64,000 nt of DNA, taken from Paenibacillus sp. Marseille-Q4541 (lineage in GTDB: Bacteria > Bacillota > Bacilli > Paenibacillales > Paenibacillaceae). Where the stretch lies: positions 242,114-306,113 of the forward strand of contig NZ_JAGXCY010000004.1 in the NCBI RefSeq assembly GCF_018310695.1, read 5' to 3'. The notes below the pieces were generated by a model. That model was given only the letters and a program-made list of their open reading frames with translations. It did no database searches and had not been told where the DNA came from. The number at the start of each line of letters is the position of its first letter. Position 1 is the first letter of the stretch. Both the position numbers and the translations under genes were made by a program. This document shows, piece by piece, positions 26,431 to 36,157 of the stretch.

Positions 26431-26790
26431 ATGCCGATTCATGTCATTGTTGAAGGAAAAAATGATCGCAGTAAACTCCGCCGGCTGTTACAACCCGAAA
26501 TTTCTATTTTATGTACGTATGGTACGCTAAACAGCGTTAAACTGGAAACTCTACGTAAGCAAATTAGATCTGATGAGGTTTATCTGTTTATGGACAACGA
26601 CAGCTCTGGCAAACGCATCAGGGGTGTACTCAGAGACACCTTTCCAGATGCAGAACATATATATACAAGACGTGGCTATGCAGGGGTTGAAGGTACGCCG
26701 GATGAATATCTCATAGCTCAGCTAGAAAAAGCCGGCCTCTCTAACTACATTATTTATCCGAACATGAGCAGCCTATTTATCAGTGAGTGA
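26431..26790 (+). CDS. Stand-alone Toprim domain protein (YusF-like)
   Basis: A 119-residue protein from ATG 26431 (AGAGGTG nine bases upstream; the frame opens at 26401). It is nearly all Toprim fold: VIVEGKND carries the catalytic Glu, and FMDNDSSGKRIR the DxD metal site, followed by GVEGTPDE. This matches the N-terminal half of RNase M5 (RnmV), whose C-terminal half is absent; stand-alone versions such as B. subtilis YusF exist. A nuclease or nucleotidyl-transfer role on RNA or DNA is possible but unproven. It ends in a bidirectional terminator. Confidence 0.75.
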   Translation: MPIHVIVEGKNDRSKLRRLLQPEISILCTYGTLNSVKLETLRKQIRSDEVYLFMDNDSSGKRIRGVLRDTFPDAEHIYTRRGYAGVEGTPDEYLIAQLEKAGLSNYIIYPNMSSLFISE

Positions 26791-26794
26791 AAAT

Positions 26795-26828
26795 AAAAAG
26801 CTGTGCCCTCTAAGGACACAGCTTTTTA
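26795..26828. terminator. Bidirectional terminator (Toprim gene / sco)
   Basis: AAAAAGCTGTG and CACAGCTTTTT flank an 11-base loop; both strands end in a U-run. Confidence 0.9.
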
Positions 26829-26846
26829 TTTTGAGATCAACAATAA

Positions 26847-27461
26847 TTATTCTCTTACAATGTTTCTTACATCTCTTGCAATAATATCTGGTGCTGCTTC
26901 TTCTGCATCCGAGGCGTTGTAAATTTTGCGGATATTGTTATCTTTATCTACAAGCGCGATAAGATTAGCATGTACGAAATTATCCGCCTTATCTCCCTCA
27001 ATGAGAATCTTGAAAGATTCTCTTGCTAGTCGCTTCGTCTCCTCCGCATCTCCTCTTAGGAAATACCAGCCTGAATAATCCGCTTTGAAACGATCTGCAA
27101 ATTCTTTGATTGCTTCTTTCGTATCTACTTTTGGATCAAATGTAATGGAGACAAAGGAAGCATCCTTTCCAAACGTTCCATCTTCCTTTAATAAATCTTG
27201 TATCTGAGACATGCTAAACGTCGTAACCGGACATACATCAGGGCAACTTGTGAAGAAAAAATAAAACAGACGCGTTTTTCCTTCGGTGTCTTCCAGAGAA
27301 ACATTACTTCCATCAATATTCTCCATCGTGAACGATTCTACTTTTCCTAACTCCGGGTACTTCTCTGTACCAAAATCAAGCGCATTATAAATGAGATAAC
27401 CTGCCATAATTGCTGCTATCAACAGTAAAATCCAAGTCCATATGTATTTTTTGAAAATCAA
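26847..27461 (-). CDS. SCO1/SenC family copper chaperone
   Basis: A 204-residue membrane-anchored thioredoxin-fold protein with an N-terminal hydrophobic segment (about residues 5-27). The copper site is complete: SCPDVCPVT (Cys pair CxxxC near residues 74-78) and the distal His in NFVHANLIAL. BsSco/YpmQ proteins deliver copper to the CuA centre of cytochrome c oxidase on the outside of the membrane. The start is TTG 27461 with GGGAG upstream. It is close to ctaB on the same strand but separated by a terminator-like hairpin, consistent with a respiratory-oxidase assembly role. Confidence 0.88.
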   Translation of the reverse strand: MIFKKYIWTWILLLIAAIMAGYLIYNALDFGTEKYPELGKVESFTMENIDGSNVSLEDTEGKTRLFYFFFTSCPDVCPVTTFSMSQIQDLLKEDGTFGKDASFVSITFDPKVDTKEAIKEFADRFKADYSGWYFLRGDAEETKRLARESFKILIEGDKADNFVHANLIALVDKDNNIRKIYNASDAEEAAPDIIARDVRNIVRE

Positions 27462-27573
27462 GAAAATCCGCTCCCTCTCCTAAAAAGTGTATGGTGATGA
27501 GTGAGGCCATGATTTGAGTGTATGTAACTGACAATATTCATAAACTATGTAACATTTTTGAAGCTGAAAGGGT

Positions 27574-27617
27574 AAAAAAGGAGGAGGCCCTTTCCGAGAT
27601 GGAGTGGGTCTCCTTTT
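27574..27617 (-). terminator. Terminator of ctaB
   Basis: Minus-strand AAAAGGAGACCC pairs imperfectly with GGGCCTCCTCCTTTT and is followed by T residues, about 70 bases after the ctaB stop. Confidence 0.65.
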
Positions 27618-27686
27618 CATTTCATGATTAATCCAAAGTTCCTTGGTGTAATTAAGTGCATATCGTCTTTTTGAATTGTATCAGAC

Positions 27687-28619
27687 TTATTTATGAACCG
27701 TATCTAGGATCATAAGGATAAAGCTGATGGTTAAATAATTAATGGAGAAGAAAAACATTTTTTTGGCCCAAGCATCCGTGTCTTTTGCCTTGAAACCCTG
27801 GAAGCCATAAAATAACCAAACCAACGATAAAATGAGGGTAACTACCATAAATACGATGCCTGTATAATTGTACACATACATGAGTATCGGTACAGGAACA
27901 AGCAGGATCAGATAAGGAATCATCTGAATTTTCGTTCTTTCAATCCCTTTTACTACAGGAAGCAATGGATATCCAGCAGCTCGGTAATCTTCTACCTTGC
28001 GAATTGCGAGTGCCCAGAAATGTGGAGGTTGCCACAAAAATAACAAGGCACATAGAAGTAACGCACCAAGGTCAAGTGAACCCGATGCAGCTACATATCC
28101 GATAACGGGAGGTACCGCACCGGAGAACCCACCTATGGATGTACTCCAAGTAGAAGAACGTTTAAGCCATAATGTGTAGATAATGACGTAAATAAACATT
28201 CCAAAAATGCCAAGTACTCCTGCTAGCCAGCCGGAAAAGGCAAATAAAACAACGAGTCCAAGGATGCCTAAGCTGACAGCATACGTAAGCACTACCTTCG
28301 GGCTAAGTTTCCCAGTGGGTAGTGCGCGATTACGAGTGCGTTCCATTTTCTTATCTAGCTCACGGTCAAAATAGTTATTAAACACGCAGGAAGAAGCCAT
28401 TACGAGCATCGTTCCAATCATGGTAATAATCATTTTCAAATAATCAACATCCCATTGTGAACCAAGCCAAAAACCACCAAAAGCGGCAATAAGGTTAGTC
28501 CGCAGGATACCCGGTTTCGTCAATACAATAAAATCTTTCCATGTCGCAGATTCTTGCGGCGGAGTTTGCCGCGCAGGAATAGCTGCAGTATCGGAAGAGG
28601 CCTGATATCTATTATTCAC
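27687..28619 (-). CDS. ctaB: Protoheme IX farnesyltransferase (heme O synthase)
   Basis: A 310-residue UbiA-family prenyltransferase with about nine membrane segments that adds farnesyl to heme B, giving heme O, the substrate of CtaA. The first Asp-rich motif NNYFDRELDKKMERTRNRALPTGK and the second region (KVEDYRAAGYPLLPVV) are typical of CtaB. The start is taken at GTG 28619 (AAGGAGG eleven bases upstream); the frame runs on to 28730 but that would give a 37-residue extension without a site. B. subtilis CtaB has 305 residues. Confidence 0.93.
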   Translation of the reverse strand: MNNRYQASSDTAAIPARQTPPQESATWKDFIVLTKPGILRTNLIAAFGGFWLGSQWDVDYLKMIITMIGTMLVMASSCVFNNYFDRELDKKMERTRNRALPTGKLSPKVVLTYAVSLGILGLVVLFAFSGWLAGVLGIFGMFIYVIIYTLWLKRSSTWSTSIGGFSGAVPPVIGYVAASGSLDLGALLLCALLFLWQPPHFWALAIRKVEDYRAAGYPLLPVVKGIERTKIQMIPYLILLVPVPILMYVYNYTGIVFMVVTLILSLVWLFYGFQGFKAKDTDAWAKKMFFFSINYLTISFILMILDTVHK

Positions 28620-28929
28620 GCTTTGTAAATCCTCCTTACGGTAAACGTCTCTTGTGGAGGAAGTTATTATTGCCTCCGATATAAATTTTATCATAACAAA
28701 ATGCGAAAGTCTTTGACAAAGATCATTCAAATATGAATAGGATATGACAAATTCTTCGCATGTGAGGTAAGTTATTTGAATATCATGCTCAGTTATGGCA
28801 AAATAACGAACAATCCATTTGACCTATTGAATACAGCTTTCCCGTTTAGGGCATTAAATAATTTAGAAACTTTCTTTAACATTAGAATAAATTCCATTAT
28901 TTGTATAGATAAAAAAGGAGAGTACCTAC
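28620..28929. other. Divergent intergenic region ctaB / YdjM-type gene
   Basis: A 310-bp AT-rich stretch between divergent genes. It should hold the two promoters; I see the ribosome-binding sites but no strong -35/-10 pair. A small frame across 28776-28979 overlaps the next gene and has no site, so I take it as chance. Confidence 0.5.
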
Positions 28930-29919
28930 ATGGATACAGCTACACATTTTGTTATGGGCTTCGGTCTCGCAGGCCTTAGCTTCGTAGATCCTGTCGTGGC
29001 CTCAAATCCGGAACTGGCCATTGCCGTCATGATTGGAACCGTTGTGGGCTCACAAGCCCCAGATATTGATACGGTACTTCGAATAAAAAAGAATAATGCT
29101 TCCTATATAAGGAATCATCGTGGCATTACTCACTCCATTCCCTTTCTCTTTATATGGACTGTGTTGATTACCGCGGTTATTGGCTTGATGTTTCGAGACA
29201 TACCGATTCTACATGTCGCTCTTTGGACAGGAATAGCCGTATGTGTTCACGTATTTACCGATGTATTTAACACGTACGGAACCCAGGCTATGCGTCCTTT
29301 TACAGAAAAGTGGATCTCATGGAACATCATTCATATTTTTGACCCTGTTCTTTTTGTAACTCATGTAGTAGCGATCTTGATTTGGTTATTGGGTATTTTT
29401 GATCCTGCTCCGACCTTTATTGTTTTGTATTCGTTCTTGGCTCTGTATTACATCTGGCGAACTCTGGTCCATTATACTAGAACAAAGCAGGTAAGAAGGA
29501 TGGATACCTCTCAAGTGCCCGAAGATAAATATTATGTAATCCCTACCATTCATTTAAATCGCTGGCATGTAGTTAAGGCACATCAGGATGGAAGTTATGA
29601 AATCGGAAAACTGGATGGACATACACTCGTCTGGAGCAAGCATGCTGTTTCTTCCGATCATCCGGCTGTTGAAGTTTCTAAATCCCATCCAGACATTCAA
29701 GCATTCCTCTATTTCACTTCCTTCGCAGTTGCGGAGGTAGAAGAATTAAGTTTTGGCTACATCGTTAGATGGGGAGATGTAAGATATCGTCACCGCAAAC
29801 AGTACCCGTTTGTTGCCTGTATGGTAATGGATAAAAATTATGAGCCTATCAGCACTTATGTCGGATGGCTTAGTGAAGACAAAATGGAGAAAAAGCTCTC
29901 TCTTGGCTCACATATATAA
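28930..29919 (+). CDS. YdjM/YfhP-type membrane-bound metal-dependent hydrolase
   Basis: A 329-residue protein. The first 180 residues contain the YdjM (DUF457) domain: TATHFVMGFGLA near the start, APDIDTVL and HRGITHS, which supply a His/Asp metal cluster, together with four or five membrane segments. The C-terminal half is soluble and beta-rich. The layout matches B. subtilis YfhP (about 327 residues). YfhP is reported as a regulator of the yfhQ gene region in some annotations, but the activity is not established. AAAGGAG lies ten bases before the ATG; an intrinsic terminator follows. Confidence 0.82.
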   Translation: MDTATHFVMGFGLAGLSFVDPVVASNPELAIAVMIGTVVGSQAPDIDTVLRIKKNNASYIRNHRGITHSIPFLFIWTVLITAVIGLMFRDIPILHVALWTGIAVCVHVFTDVFNTYGTQAMRPFTEKWISWNIIHIFDPVLFVTHVVAILIWLLGIFDPAPTFIVLYSFLALYYIWRTLVHYTRTKQVRRMDTSQVPEDKYYVIPTIHLNRWHVVKAHQDGSYEIGKLDGHTLVWSKHAVSSDHPAVEVSKSHPDIQAFLYFTSFAVAEVEELSFGYIVRWGDVRYRHRKQYPFVACMVMDKNYEPISTYVGWLSEDKMEKKLSLGSHI

Positions 29920-29932
29920 TCTCACCATAATG

Positions 29933-29956
29933 AACGGCCCTCTGGGGCCGTTTTTC
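29933..29956 (+). terminator. Terminator of the YdjM-type gene
   Basis: AACGGCCC-TCT-GGGGCCGTT followed by a T-run, 14 bases after the stop. Confidence 0.9.
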
Positions 29957-30008
29957 GTGCTTGACGGAATATACCGCTTTCATGCAAAATCAGCTACATA
30001 GACAATGC

Positions 30009-30041
30009 AAAAAGCCTGAACGGTATAAATACCGTCAGGCC
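30009..30041 (-). terminator. Terminator of the first SASP gene
   Basis: Minus-strand GCCTGACGGTATTTATACCGTTCAGGC followed by TTTTTGC. Confidence 0.9.
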
Positions 30042-30065
30042 CACTAATGTGATTGTTATTTGAAA

Positions 30066-30284
30066 CTAGTTGCTGCGACCAGCCAATTGTTGTTCAGCCA
30101 ATTGTACGAGACGTTTTGTGATATAACCACCCAGCGAACCTGTTTCACGGGAAGTGTAGTTACCGTAGTAACCGTCTGCCGGAATTGTTACGCCCAGCTC
30201 TTGAGCAGCTTCCATTTTAAGTTGTTGAAGTGCAGCGTTCGCTTGTGGAACTACCAAATTGTTAGAACGAGATCCTGATGCCAT
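30066..30284 (-). CDS. Alpha/beta-type small acid-soluble spore protein
   Basis: A 72-residue SASP that coats DNA in the dormant spore and switches it to A-like form, protecting it from UV and heat. Hallmarks are [14 protein letters not shown] (helix 1), the germination-protease region around the ELG segment, and [19 protein letters not shown] (helix 2). A sigma-G promoter is visible upstream. It is almost identical through residues 15-66 to the SASP at 33.2 kb, which lies in the opposite orientation 3 kb away. Confidence 0.96.
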   Translation of the reverse strand: MASGSRSNNLVVPQANAALQQLKMEAAQELGVTIPADGYYGNYTSRETGSLGGYITKRLVQLAEQQLAGRSN

Positions 30285-30342
30285 GTGTGTAATCTCCTTT
30301 CGCTTCTCGCGCGTTATATGTGCTGTTGCAAGCTTGCAAGAT

Positions 30343-30371
30343 TATTATGGCTCTCTCTCGAAAAGCTATTC
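30343..30371 (-). promoter_or_regulatory. Sigma-G promoter of the first SASP gene
   Basis: On the minus strand GAATA (30367-30371), 17 bases, then CATAATA (30343-30349). Both elements fit the sigma-G consensus (GNATR and CATNNTA), as expected for forespore expression of SASPs. Confidence 0.8.
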
Positions 30372-30407
30372 TCTTTTTAAAAAAATATTTTTTGGAGGTA
30401 CTTTCAC

Positions 30408-30590
30408 ATGAGTAAAGGTCTGTCTCTTTGGTTTGCCGCTTCTTCTATATTACTTCTTATGGTCACAGCGATCATGCTTACCCACTCACTATGGCTCGCT
30501 CTTTTATTTTGTATCTTGTCCATTGGCAACATTGGCTGGGGATTCGTTATTAAAGCGAAACGCAACCGTTCTGGAGCAAACCAGCACTAA
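30408..30590 (+). CDS. Small two-span membrane protein (DUF5325-like)
   Basis: A 60-residue protein of two hydrophobic helices and a basic tail (KAKRNRSGANQH). GGAGG nine bases before the ATG supports translation. It resembles the short YlaF/DUF5325 proteins of Bacillales in length, layout and tail, but that resemblance is loose. It sits between a divergent SASP gene and the convergent trpS, with four bases between its stop and that of trpS. Confidence 0.6.
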   Translation: MSKGLSLWFAASSILLLMVTAIMLTHSLWLALLFCILSIGNIGWGFVIKAKRNRSGANQH

Positions 30591-30593
30591 TTA

Positions 30594-31577
<984 letters not shown>

Positions 31578-31617
31578 TTATTCCTCCTATTGTTTCCTTC
31601 ATTCTTTAAACAAAATA

Positions 31618-31885
31618 CAAAAAGGCCCCACATCCCATGCAAGGGACGTGAGACCGTGGTGCCACCCTAATTCGCTGCCAATGTTCTTAATACAAAAAGA
31701 CAAGGGCAACCTTATATTCCTTAACGCGGAATACTCGTCCTAGCATACTGAAGAAGAATGAACTTCTCGTTAGGCTGGGCTCTCCAGGGTCCATTCAGTC
31801 AAAGTACGCAACACCGGTTCACATCAACCACCGGCTTTCTGCAAAGTTGCCATCACTAAGCTTACTTGTCCCTATCAACGATTAT
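31618..31885 (-). promoter_or_regulatory. T-box leader of trpS
   Basis: The minus strand contains AGGGTGGCACCACGG, the T-box core that pairs with the uncharged tRNA acceptor end, followed by a terminator (GGTCTCACGTCCC / GGGATGTGGGGCC and T-run, 31618-31658). Upstream, GAATGGACCCTGG is a plausible specifier loop with UGG, the Trp codon (near 31790). Position before trpS confirms the specificity. Uncharged tRNA-Trp should favour the antiterminator. Confidence 0.95.
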
Positions 31886-31903
31886 TAATTATATTATTGC
31901 CTT

Positions 31904-31933
31904 ATCATAATCAGGTTAAAGTTCTAATGTCAA
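31904..31933 (-). promoter_or_regulatory. Promoter of the trpS T-box leader
   Basis: On the minus strand TTGACA (31928-31933), 18 bases, then TATGAT (31904-31909); start expected near 31897, just before the T-box. Confidence 0.7.
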
Positions 31934-32073
31934 CAATGAAATCCGACATCCAAAGATTACATTATTTTCATTTCAAAAATCCACGTGCTTTTCCACCACA
32001 AGGACGATTATCTGTTATGATAGACTTACGTGTAACATGCTTAAGATCTTTCGTGGGAAAAGGAGCAAAAAAA

Positions 32074-33054
32074 ATGAAACAAGTGACCAAAGGGCTTTGG
32101 AACGGCTATGATACCTATACTTTACACAGCCGTGATCTTGAAGTCACCCTGCTACCCCGCCTCGGTAACAACATTATATCCATTTATGATCGCATTCAAA
32201 ATCGCGAAGTCGTTCGCAAACCTGACGAACAAGATCTCGCCTTTTACCTTCAGAAACCGTACCACTTTGGAGTTCCGATGCTGATACCACCAGGGCGTAT
32301 TCACCTGGGTCACTTTGAATATGAAGGTCATGAGTATCAATTTGCTCAAAATTCCGTAAATAATAATCATATTCATGGTCTCCATCGTACTCAGCCTTGG
32401 TGTGTAAGTGACATTGAAGAAGATGAAGATGGGTGCACCGTAACAACAGAATGGAAAACAGAAGAAGACGAACTTTGGATGAAACATTTCCCTGTTCCTA
32501 TGACTTTTTCAATGACGTTTAGACTGCAAGGTTCTACTTTGACACAGCAACTTCGTGTTACTCACCAAGGAGATTATGCAGCCCCATTTGGAATGGGTTA
32601 TCACACTTGGTTCCTGCTAGATGGTGAGCCAGAACGCTGGAATATTTCACTTCCAGTGAATGGGATTTATCCTATTAACGAAGATTTACTGCCAACAGGT
32701 GAGTTTGAGAATCTAGGCACATTATCTAATTTGCCACATGGAATTAATATGGCTGGACAGAATCTGGATACAATTTTCAGATCAAACCGTGAACAAGATA
32801 CCGCTTATCTACAACGTAATGATGGTTACACCATTAAATATAAAGCGAGTAATGATACTTTTCTGCACTGGGTGTTGTTTACCAAAGGAGAGAGCAGTGA
32901 TTATCTATGTATCGAACCTTACACTTGGTTACCCGATGCGCCAAATATCGAGAAAGATGCTGAGTTTACCGGCTTAATTCATATGGAGCCAGGTCAGACC
33001 GTTGAACTTCTTACTCAGATCGAAATTGTGCAACCTTCTTCGGTAGAAGAATAA
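32074..33054 (+). CDS. Aldose 1-epimerase family protein
   Basis: A 326-residue galactose-mutarotase-like protein from ATG 32074 (AAAGGAG upstream; the open frame goes back to 31897 but overlaps the trpS promoter). The fold is recognisable from LHSRDLEVTLLPRLGNNIISI, FGVPMLIPPGRI, the catalytic-type His in NNHIHGLHRTQPW, the second His in MGYHTWF, and ESSDYLCIEPYTWLPDAPN with the general-base Glu. It interconverts anomers of sugars or, in this subgroup, possibly other hexose derivatives; substrate unknown. It ends in a clear terminator. Confidence 0.88.
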   Translation: MKQVTKGLWNGYDTYTLHSRDLEVTLLPRLGNNIISIYDRIQNREVVRKPDEQDLAFYLQKPYHFGVPMLIPPGRIHLGHFEYEGHEYQFAQNSVNNNHIHGLHRTQPWCVSDIEEDEDGCTVTTEWKTEEDELWMKHFPVPMTFSMTFRLQGSTLTQQLRVTHQGDYAAPFGMGYHTWFLLDGEPERWNISLPVNGIYPINEDLLPTGEFENLGTLSNLPHGINMAGQNLDTIFRSNREQDTAYLQRNDGYTIKYKASNDTFLHWVLFTKGESSDYLCIEPYTWLPDAPNIEKDAEFTGLIHMEPGQTVELLTQIEIVQPSSVEE

Positions 33055-33070
33055 TATGGTGAAACGAATA

Positions 33071-33098
33071 GACAGCTGATTCAGCTGTCTATTTTTTG
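33071..33098 (+). terminator. Terminator of the aldose epimerase gene
   Basis: GACAGCTGATTCAGCTGTC followed by ATTTTTTG. Confidence 0.9.
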
Positions 33099-33179
33099 TA
33101 TCTAAAAAGGCCTTTTTTCGGGAATGAACCTCTATTTACCCCCTCTCTTTTTTCCACTTGTTACCTTCTTCTTTTTTGA

Positions 33180-33208
33180 GTATATTTTCTCTCTCTAAAA
33201 CCATACTA
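33180..33208 (+). promoter_or_regulatory. Sigma-G promoter of the second SASP gene
   Basis: GTATA (33180-33184), 17 bases, CATACTA (33202-33208), matching the sigma-G consensus, with the ribosome site AAAGGAGGTG 18 bases further. Confidence 0.85.
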
Positions 33209-33238
33209 AACTCACAAAGGAAAAGGAGGTGACAACAC

Positions 33239-33451
33239 ATGGCAGGAAGAAGCTCTAACACCCTTGTCGTTCCTCAAGCAACTGCAGCTCTCCAACAACT
33301 GAAAATGGAGGCAGCACAAGAGCTTGGAGTAACAATCCCACAAGATGGTTACTACGGTAACTACACTTCCCGTGAGACTGGTTCTCTCGGAGGTTATATC
33401 ACAAAACGTCTGGTACAATTGGCTGAACAACAATTGTCTGGTCGTCAATAA
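33239..33451 (+). CDS. Alpha/beta-type small acid-soluble spore protein
   Basis: A 70-residue DNA-binding SASP with the same two conserved helices as the gene at 30.1-30.3 kb; only the first dozen residues and a few scattered positions differ. AAAGGAGGTG precedes the ATG and a sigma-G promoter is visible. Two such genes in inverted orientation within 3 kb suggest duplication. Confidence 0.96.
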   Translation: MAGRSSNTLVVPQATAALQQLKMEAAQELGVTIPQDGYYGNYTSRETGSLGGYITKRLVQLAEQQLSGRQ

Positions 33452-33506
33452 CGTCGTTATTTTCTCATAAATCTAGCTAGGTTCCAAGAATGGAGCCTAA
33501 GCAGGT

Positions 33507-33548
33507 TAAACAAAGCGGTCTTCTCCTTGGAGAGGACCGCTTTGTTCT
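33507..33548. terminator. Bidirectional terminator
   Basis: AAACAAAGCGGTC and GACCGCTTTGTT form a 12-bp stem (33508-33546). It lies between the SASP gene and the convergent gene ending at 33551. Confidence 0.9.
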
Positions 33549-33550
33549 TG

Positions 33551-33964
33551 TTAAGATGGACCTACATTTACATCGGTGTATGTATTCCGTGGATAACGGA
33601 TCATCAAGCTAGCTAAGTTATAATTGGATTCTAAGGTTGAATCTACAACAATCATTCCATTTCTAACGGCGAAATCATATGTGATCTCCCCATGTGTCCA
33701 GTGTCTTTTTAACTTTAATGATTCTAAGGCCATCAGCCGGAAAGAAGATCTCTGGGAGTCAGTAAGTCCGTTTATGGAACTTTCGATCCCTTTTTTCATA
33801 GGAACAGGATAATGTCTAATTCCGAATTTACCTATTACATTATTTCGGATTTGTACAAAAACAATTCCTGAATCAAGCCCCGCGAGCTCTTCATCAAGTT
33901 CTCTAAAGACAATATCTAATTGTCTAGGTAGAGAAAGTTGATCAATTGAGACCATATACACCAT
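33551..33964 (-). CDS. Hypothetical protein
   Basis: A 137-residue soluble protein that I do not recognise. It has no signal peptide or membrane segment, no cysteines, and a mix of helical and beta-like stretches (SGIVFVQIRNNVIGKFGIRHYPVP, then TYDFAVRNGMIVVDST). GAGG precedes the ATG with short spacing; alternative starts at the third and fourth codons would also be served. It is monocistronic, with its own terminator. Confidence 0.65.
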   Translation of the reverse strand: MVYMVSIDQLSLPRQLDIVFRELDEELAGLDSGIVFVQIRNNVIGKFGIRHYPVPMKKGIESSINGLTDSQRSSFRLMALESLKLKRHWTHGEITYDFAVRNGMIVVDSTLESNYNLASLMIRYPRNTYTDVNVGPS

Positions 33965-34153
33965 CCATCCTCTTATACTTTTAGCCCATAAACTTAGGGC
34001 TTATGACTCAGTATATGACAAATTTTTCTAATATACAACAAAATTAATTCAAATTAGGTAAAATTTACTAACATTTGCGCATATTTTATTGTTTTCCTCT
34101 TCATTTTTGTCATAATTCGACACCTAAAACACCTTTTTATTTTCAAATACCTA

Positions 34154-34187
34154 CAAAAAAGAACCCCAGCATCATTGCCGAGGTCCT
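34154..34187 (-). terminator. Terminator of the oligoendopeptidase gene
   Basis: Minus-strand GACCTCGGC AATGAT GCTGGGGTTC followed by six T. Confidence 0.8.
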
Positions 34188-34199
34188 ATATAAATGTTG

Positions 34200-35996
34200 T
34201 TATTTCTGGCTTTCTGTCATACGTAAAAATTGCTCAATATCCGCGATACATAGATCGGCAGCCCCTTGCCAGAATTCTGGTTTCGTTACATCTGTACCAA
34301 GATGTTTCTCTGCAAGTTCTTCCACCGTCATACGCCCTGTATCCCGCAATAAGTTGTCATATTTTTCAGCAAAAGTCGCGCCTTCTTTTTGAGCCTGCGC
34401 ATAAATTCCTGTACTGAACATGAAGCCGAAAGTATAAGGGAAGTTGTAAAAAGGAACGCCCGTAATATAAAAATGAAGTTTAGATGCCCAGAAAGTAGGA
34501 TGATACGATCCAAGAGAATCACAGAACGCTTCCCGTTGTGCTTCTTCCATGAGTTCAGACAGATCATCTCCACTCAGGAGACCTTCTTTACGTTTCTCAT
34601 AGAAACGTGTCTCAAATAGGAACCGAGCATGGATATTCATGAAAAAAGCTACCGTATTTTGAATTTTCTCTTCCAGCAAGGCGAGCTTCTCTTTCTCGTC
34701 TGCTTCTTTGATCAGGGCATCTGCCACGATTAATTCAGCAAAGGTGGAAGCCGTTTCTGCTACGTTCATTGCATAGCTTTGATTCAGTATTTCCATATCA
34801 TCCATCACATGTTGGTGGTAACCATGGCCTAGCTCGTGCGCCAGTGTTGATACGTTAGATGCTGTCCCGGCGTATGTCATAAAAATACGTGTCTCTTTAC
34901 TAACCGGAAGGGAAGTACAGAATCCACCTGGACGTTTACCTGGACGATCTTCCACCTCAATCCAATGTTTGTCAAAGGCCATTTGGGCAAAATCTGCCAT
35001 ACGCGGGCTAAATTTACGGAACTGAGAAACGATACTTTCTGCAGCAGCATCATATGAAATCGTTCCTGCAGATTGTCCAATGGGTGCGGATACATCTGCC
35101 CAGGATAAACGTTCTACTCCAAGAAGCTCTGCCTTGCGCTCAAGATACTTTACAAGCACTGGTTTCGCACGGGTAATCACATTCCACATTGCATCCAGCG
35201 TGTCCTCAGACATGCGGTTTATGCCAAGCGGCTCTTTGAGTACAGAGTCCCATCCTCTTCTCTCATACAGTTTCAGGCGGAAACCACCTAAGTGGTTAAG
35301 GGTATCTGCACAGTAATCTGCAGCATCGCTCCAAGCTTTTTCCCAATTCACGAGCATAGCTTCACGTACTGCACGATCTGGATGTTGCATTTTGTTTGCT
35401 GCTTGACCCGCGGACAAATAAGTCGTTTCCCCGTTCTCTTCAAAAGGGACCCGCACCTTACTCACGATCGTATCGTAAAAGTCCCCCCAACCATGATATC
35501 CGTCCACAGCAAGATCTAGCGCCAAACTTTCCAATTCAGGGGCCATTTTCTCTTTAGCATTCTGACGGCTCTCATTCATTACAAAGGAAATCGGCTCTAC
35601 TTCTGCGCGTTTAATCCACTCGGCCCATAGCTTATCTTCCGTTTGTTGCAGCAAGCTATCAAATCGAGTTTTTACATTAGATAATTGAGCGTGTAAAGAA
35701 GTAATTTTACCTGTAAGCTGTACCGCTTTTTTATCATCTTGATTTTCCGCTCCAAGACATGATACAAAGGCGGAACCCTCCGACAAACGTCCAATGGTAT
35801 CCTGAAGCTGTTCAATAATCCCATCGTAAGCATATGTATCTTCGAGTGTTGCAGGAACTTTTGCGTCTGTCACTTCTGCATTTAGGGTTGCAATGTCCTG
35901 CTCTAGTTGTTTAAGATAAGCAGCAAAGGTTTCCGATGAGGAGCCTCCGCTAAAAATTGATTCTAAATCCCATGTTTGACGCAGTGTTGTATTCAT
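34200..35996 (-). CDS. pepF: Oligoendopeptidase F (M3 family)
   Basis: A 598-residue cytosolic zinc metallopeptidase from ATG 35996 (AGAGGTGG upstream; the frame opens at 36035). The zinc site is HELGH at residues 386-390 (LAHELGHGYHQHV), with the third ligand Glu in ETASTFAE about 30 residues later. The N-terminal helical domain (RQTWDLESIFSGGSSS) is typical of the pepF/M3 family. It degrades short peptides. As in B. subtilis, where yjbG and yjbI are close, a truncated hemoglobin gene lies nearby. Confidence 0.93.
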   Translation of the reverse strand: MNTTLRQTWDLESIFSGGSSSETFAAYLKQLEQDIATLNAEVTDAKVPATLEDTYAYDGIIEQLQDTIGRLSEGSAFVSCLGAENQDDKKAVQLTGKITSLHAQLSNVKTRFDSLLQQTEDKLWAEWIKRAEVEPISFVMNESRQNAKEKMAPELESLALDLAVDGYHGWGDFYDTIVSKVRVPFEENGETTYLSAGQAANKMQHPDRAVREAMLVNWEKAWSDAADYCADTLNHLGGFRLKLYERRGWDSVLKEPLGINRMSEDTLDAMWNVITRAKPVLVKYLERKAELLGVERLSWADVSAPIGQSAGTISYDAAAESIVSQFRKFSPRMADFAQMAFDKHWIEVEDRPGKRPGGFCTSLPVSKETRIFMTYAGTASNVSTLAHELGHGYHQHVMDDMEILNQSYAMNVAETASTFAELIVADALIKEADEKEKLALLEEKIQNTVAFFMNIHARFLFETRFYEKRKEGLLSGDDLSELMEEAQREAFCDSLGSYHPTFWASKLHFYITGVPFYNFPYTFGFMFSTGIYAQAQKEGATFAEKYDNLLRDTGRMTVEELAEKHLGTDVTKPEFWQGAADLCIADIEQFLRMTESQK

Positions 35997-36157
35997 ACAT
36001 TCGCCACCTCTTCTATTTATTTTAAGAAAAGTCATTGTGAAACAGGTTTGAACAACGAGTGCTCAGGGTGTATAACTAATACTATATCAGAATTTTTGTT
36101 AGATGTGATTCCATTCATTACCTTATAACCTATATATCAGATCAGGAGGAAACATAG

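Noticed and set aside
28776..28979. A 67-codon plus-strand frame before the YdjM-type gene
   Set aside because: No ribosome-binding site, overlaps the next gene by 50 bp in another frame, low-complexity composition.
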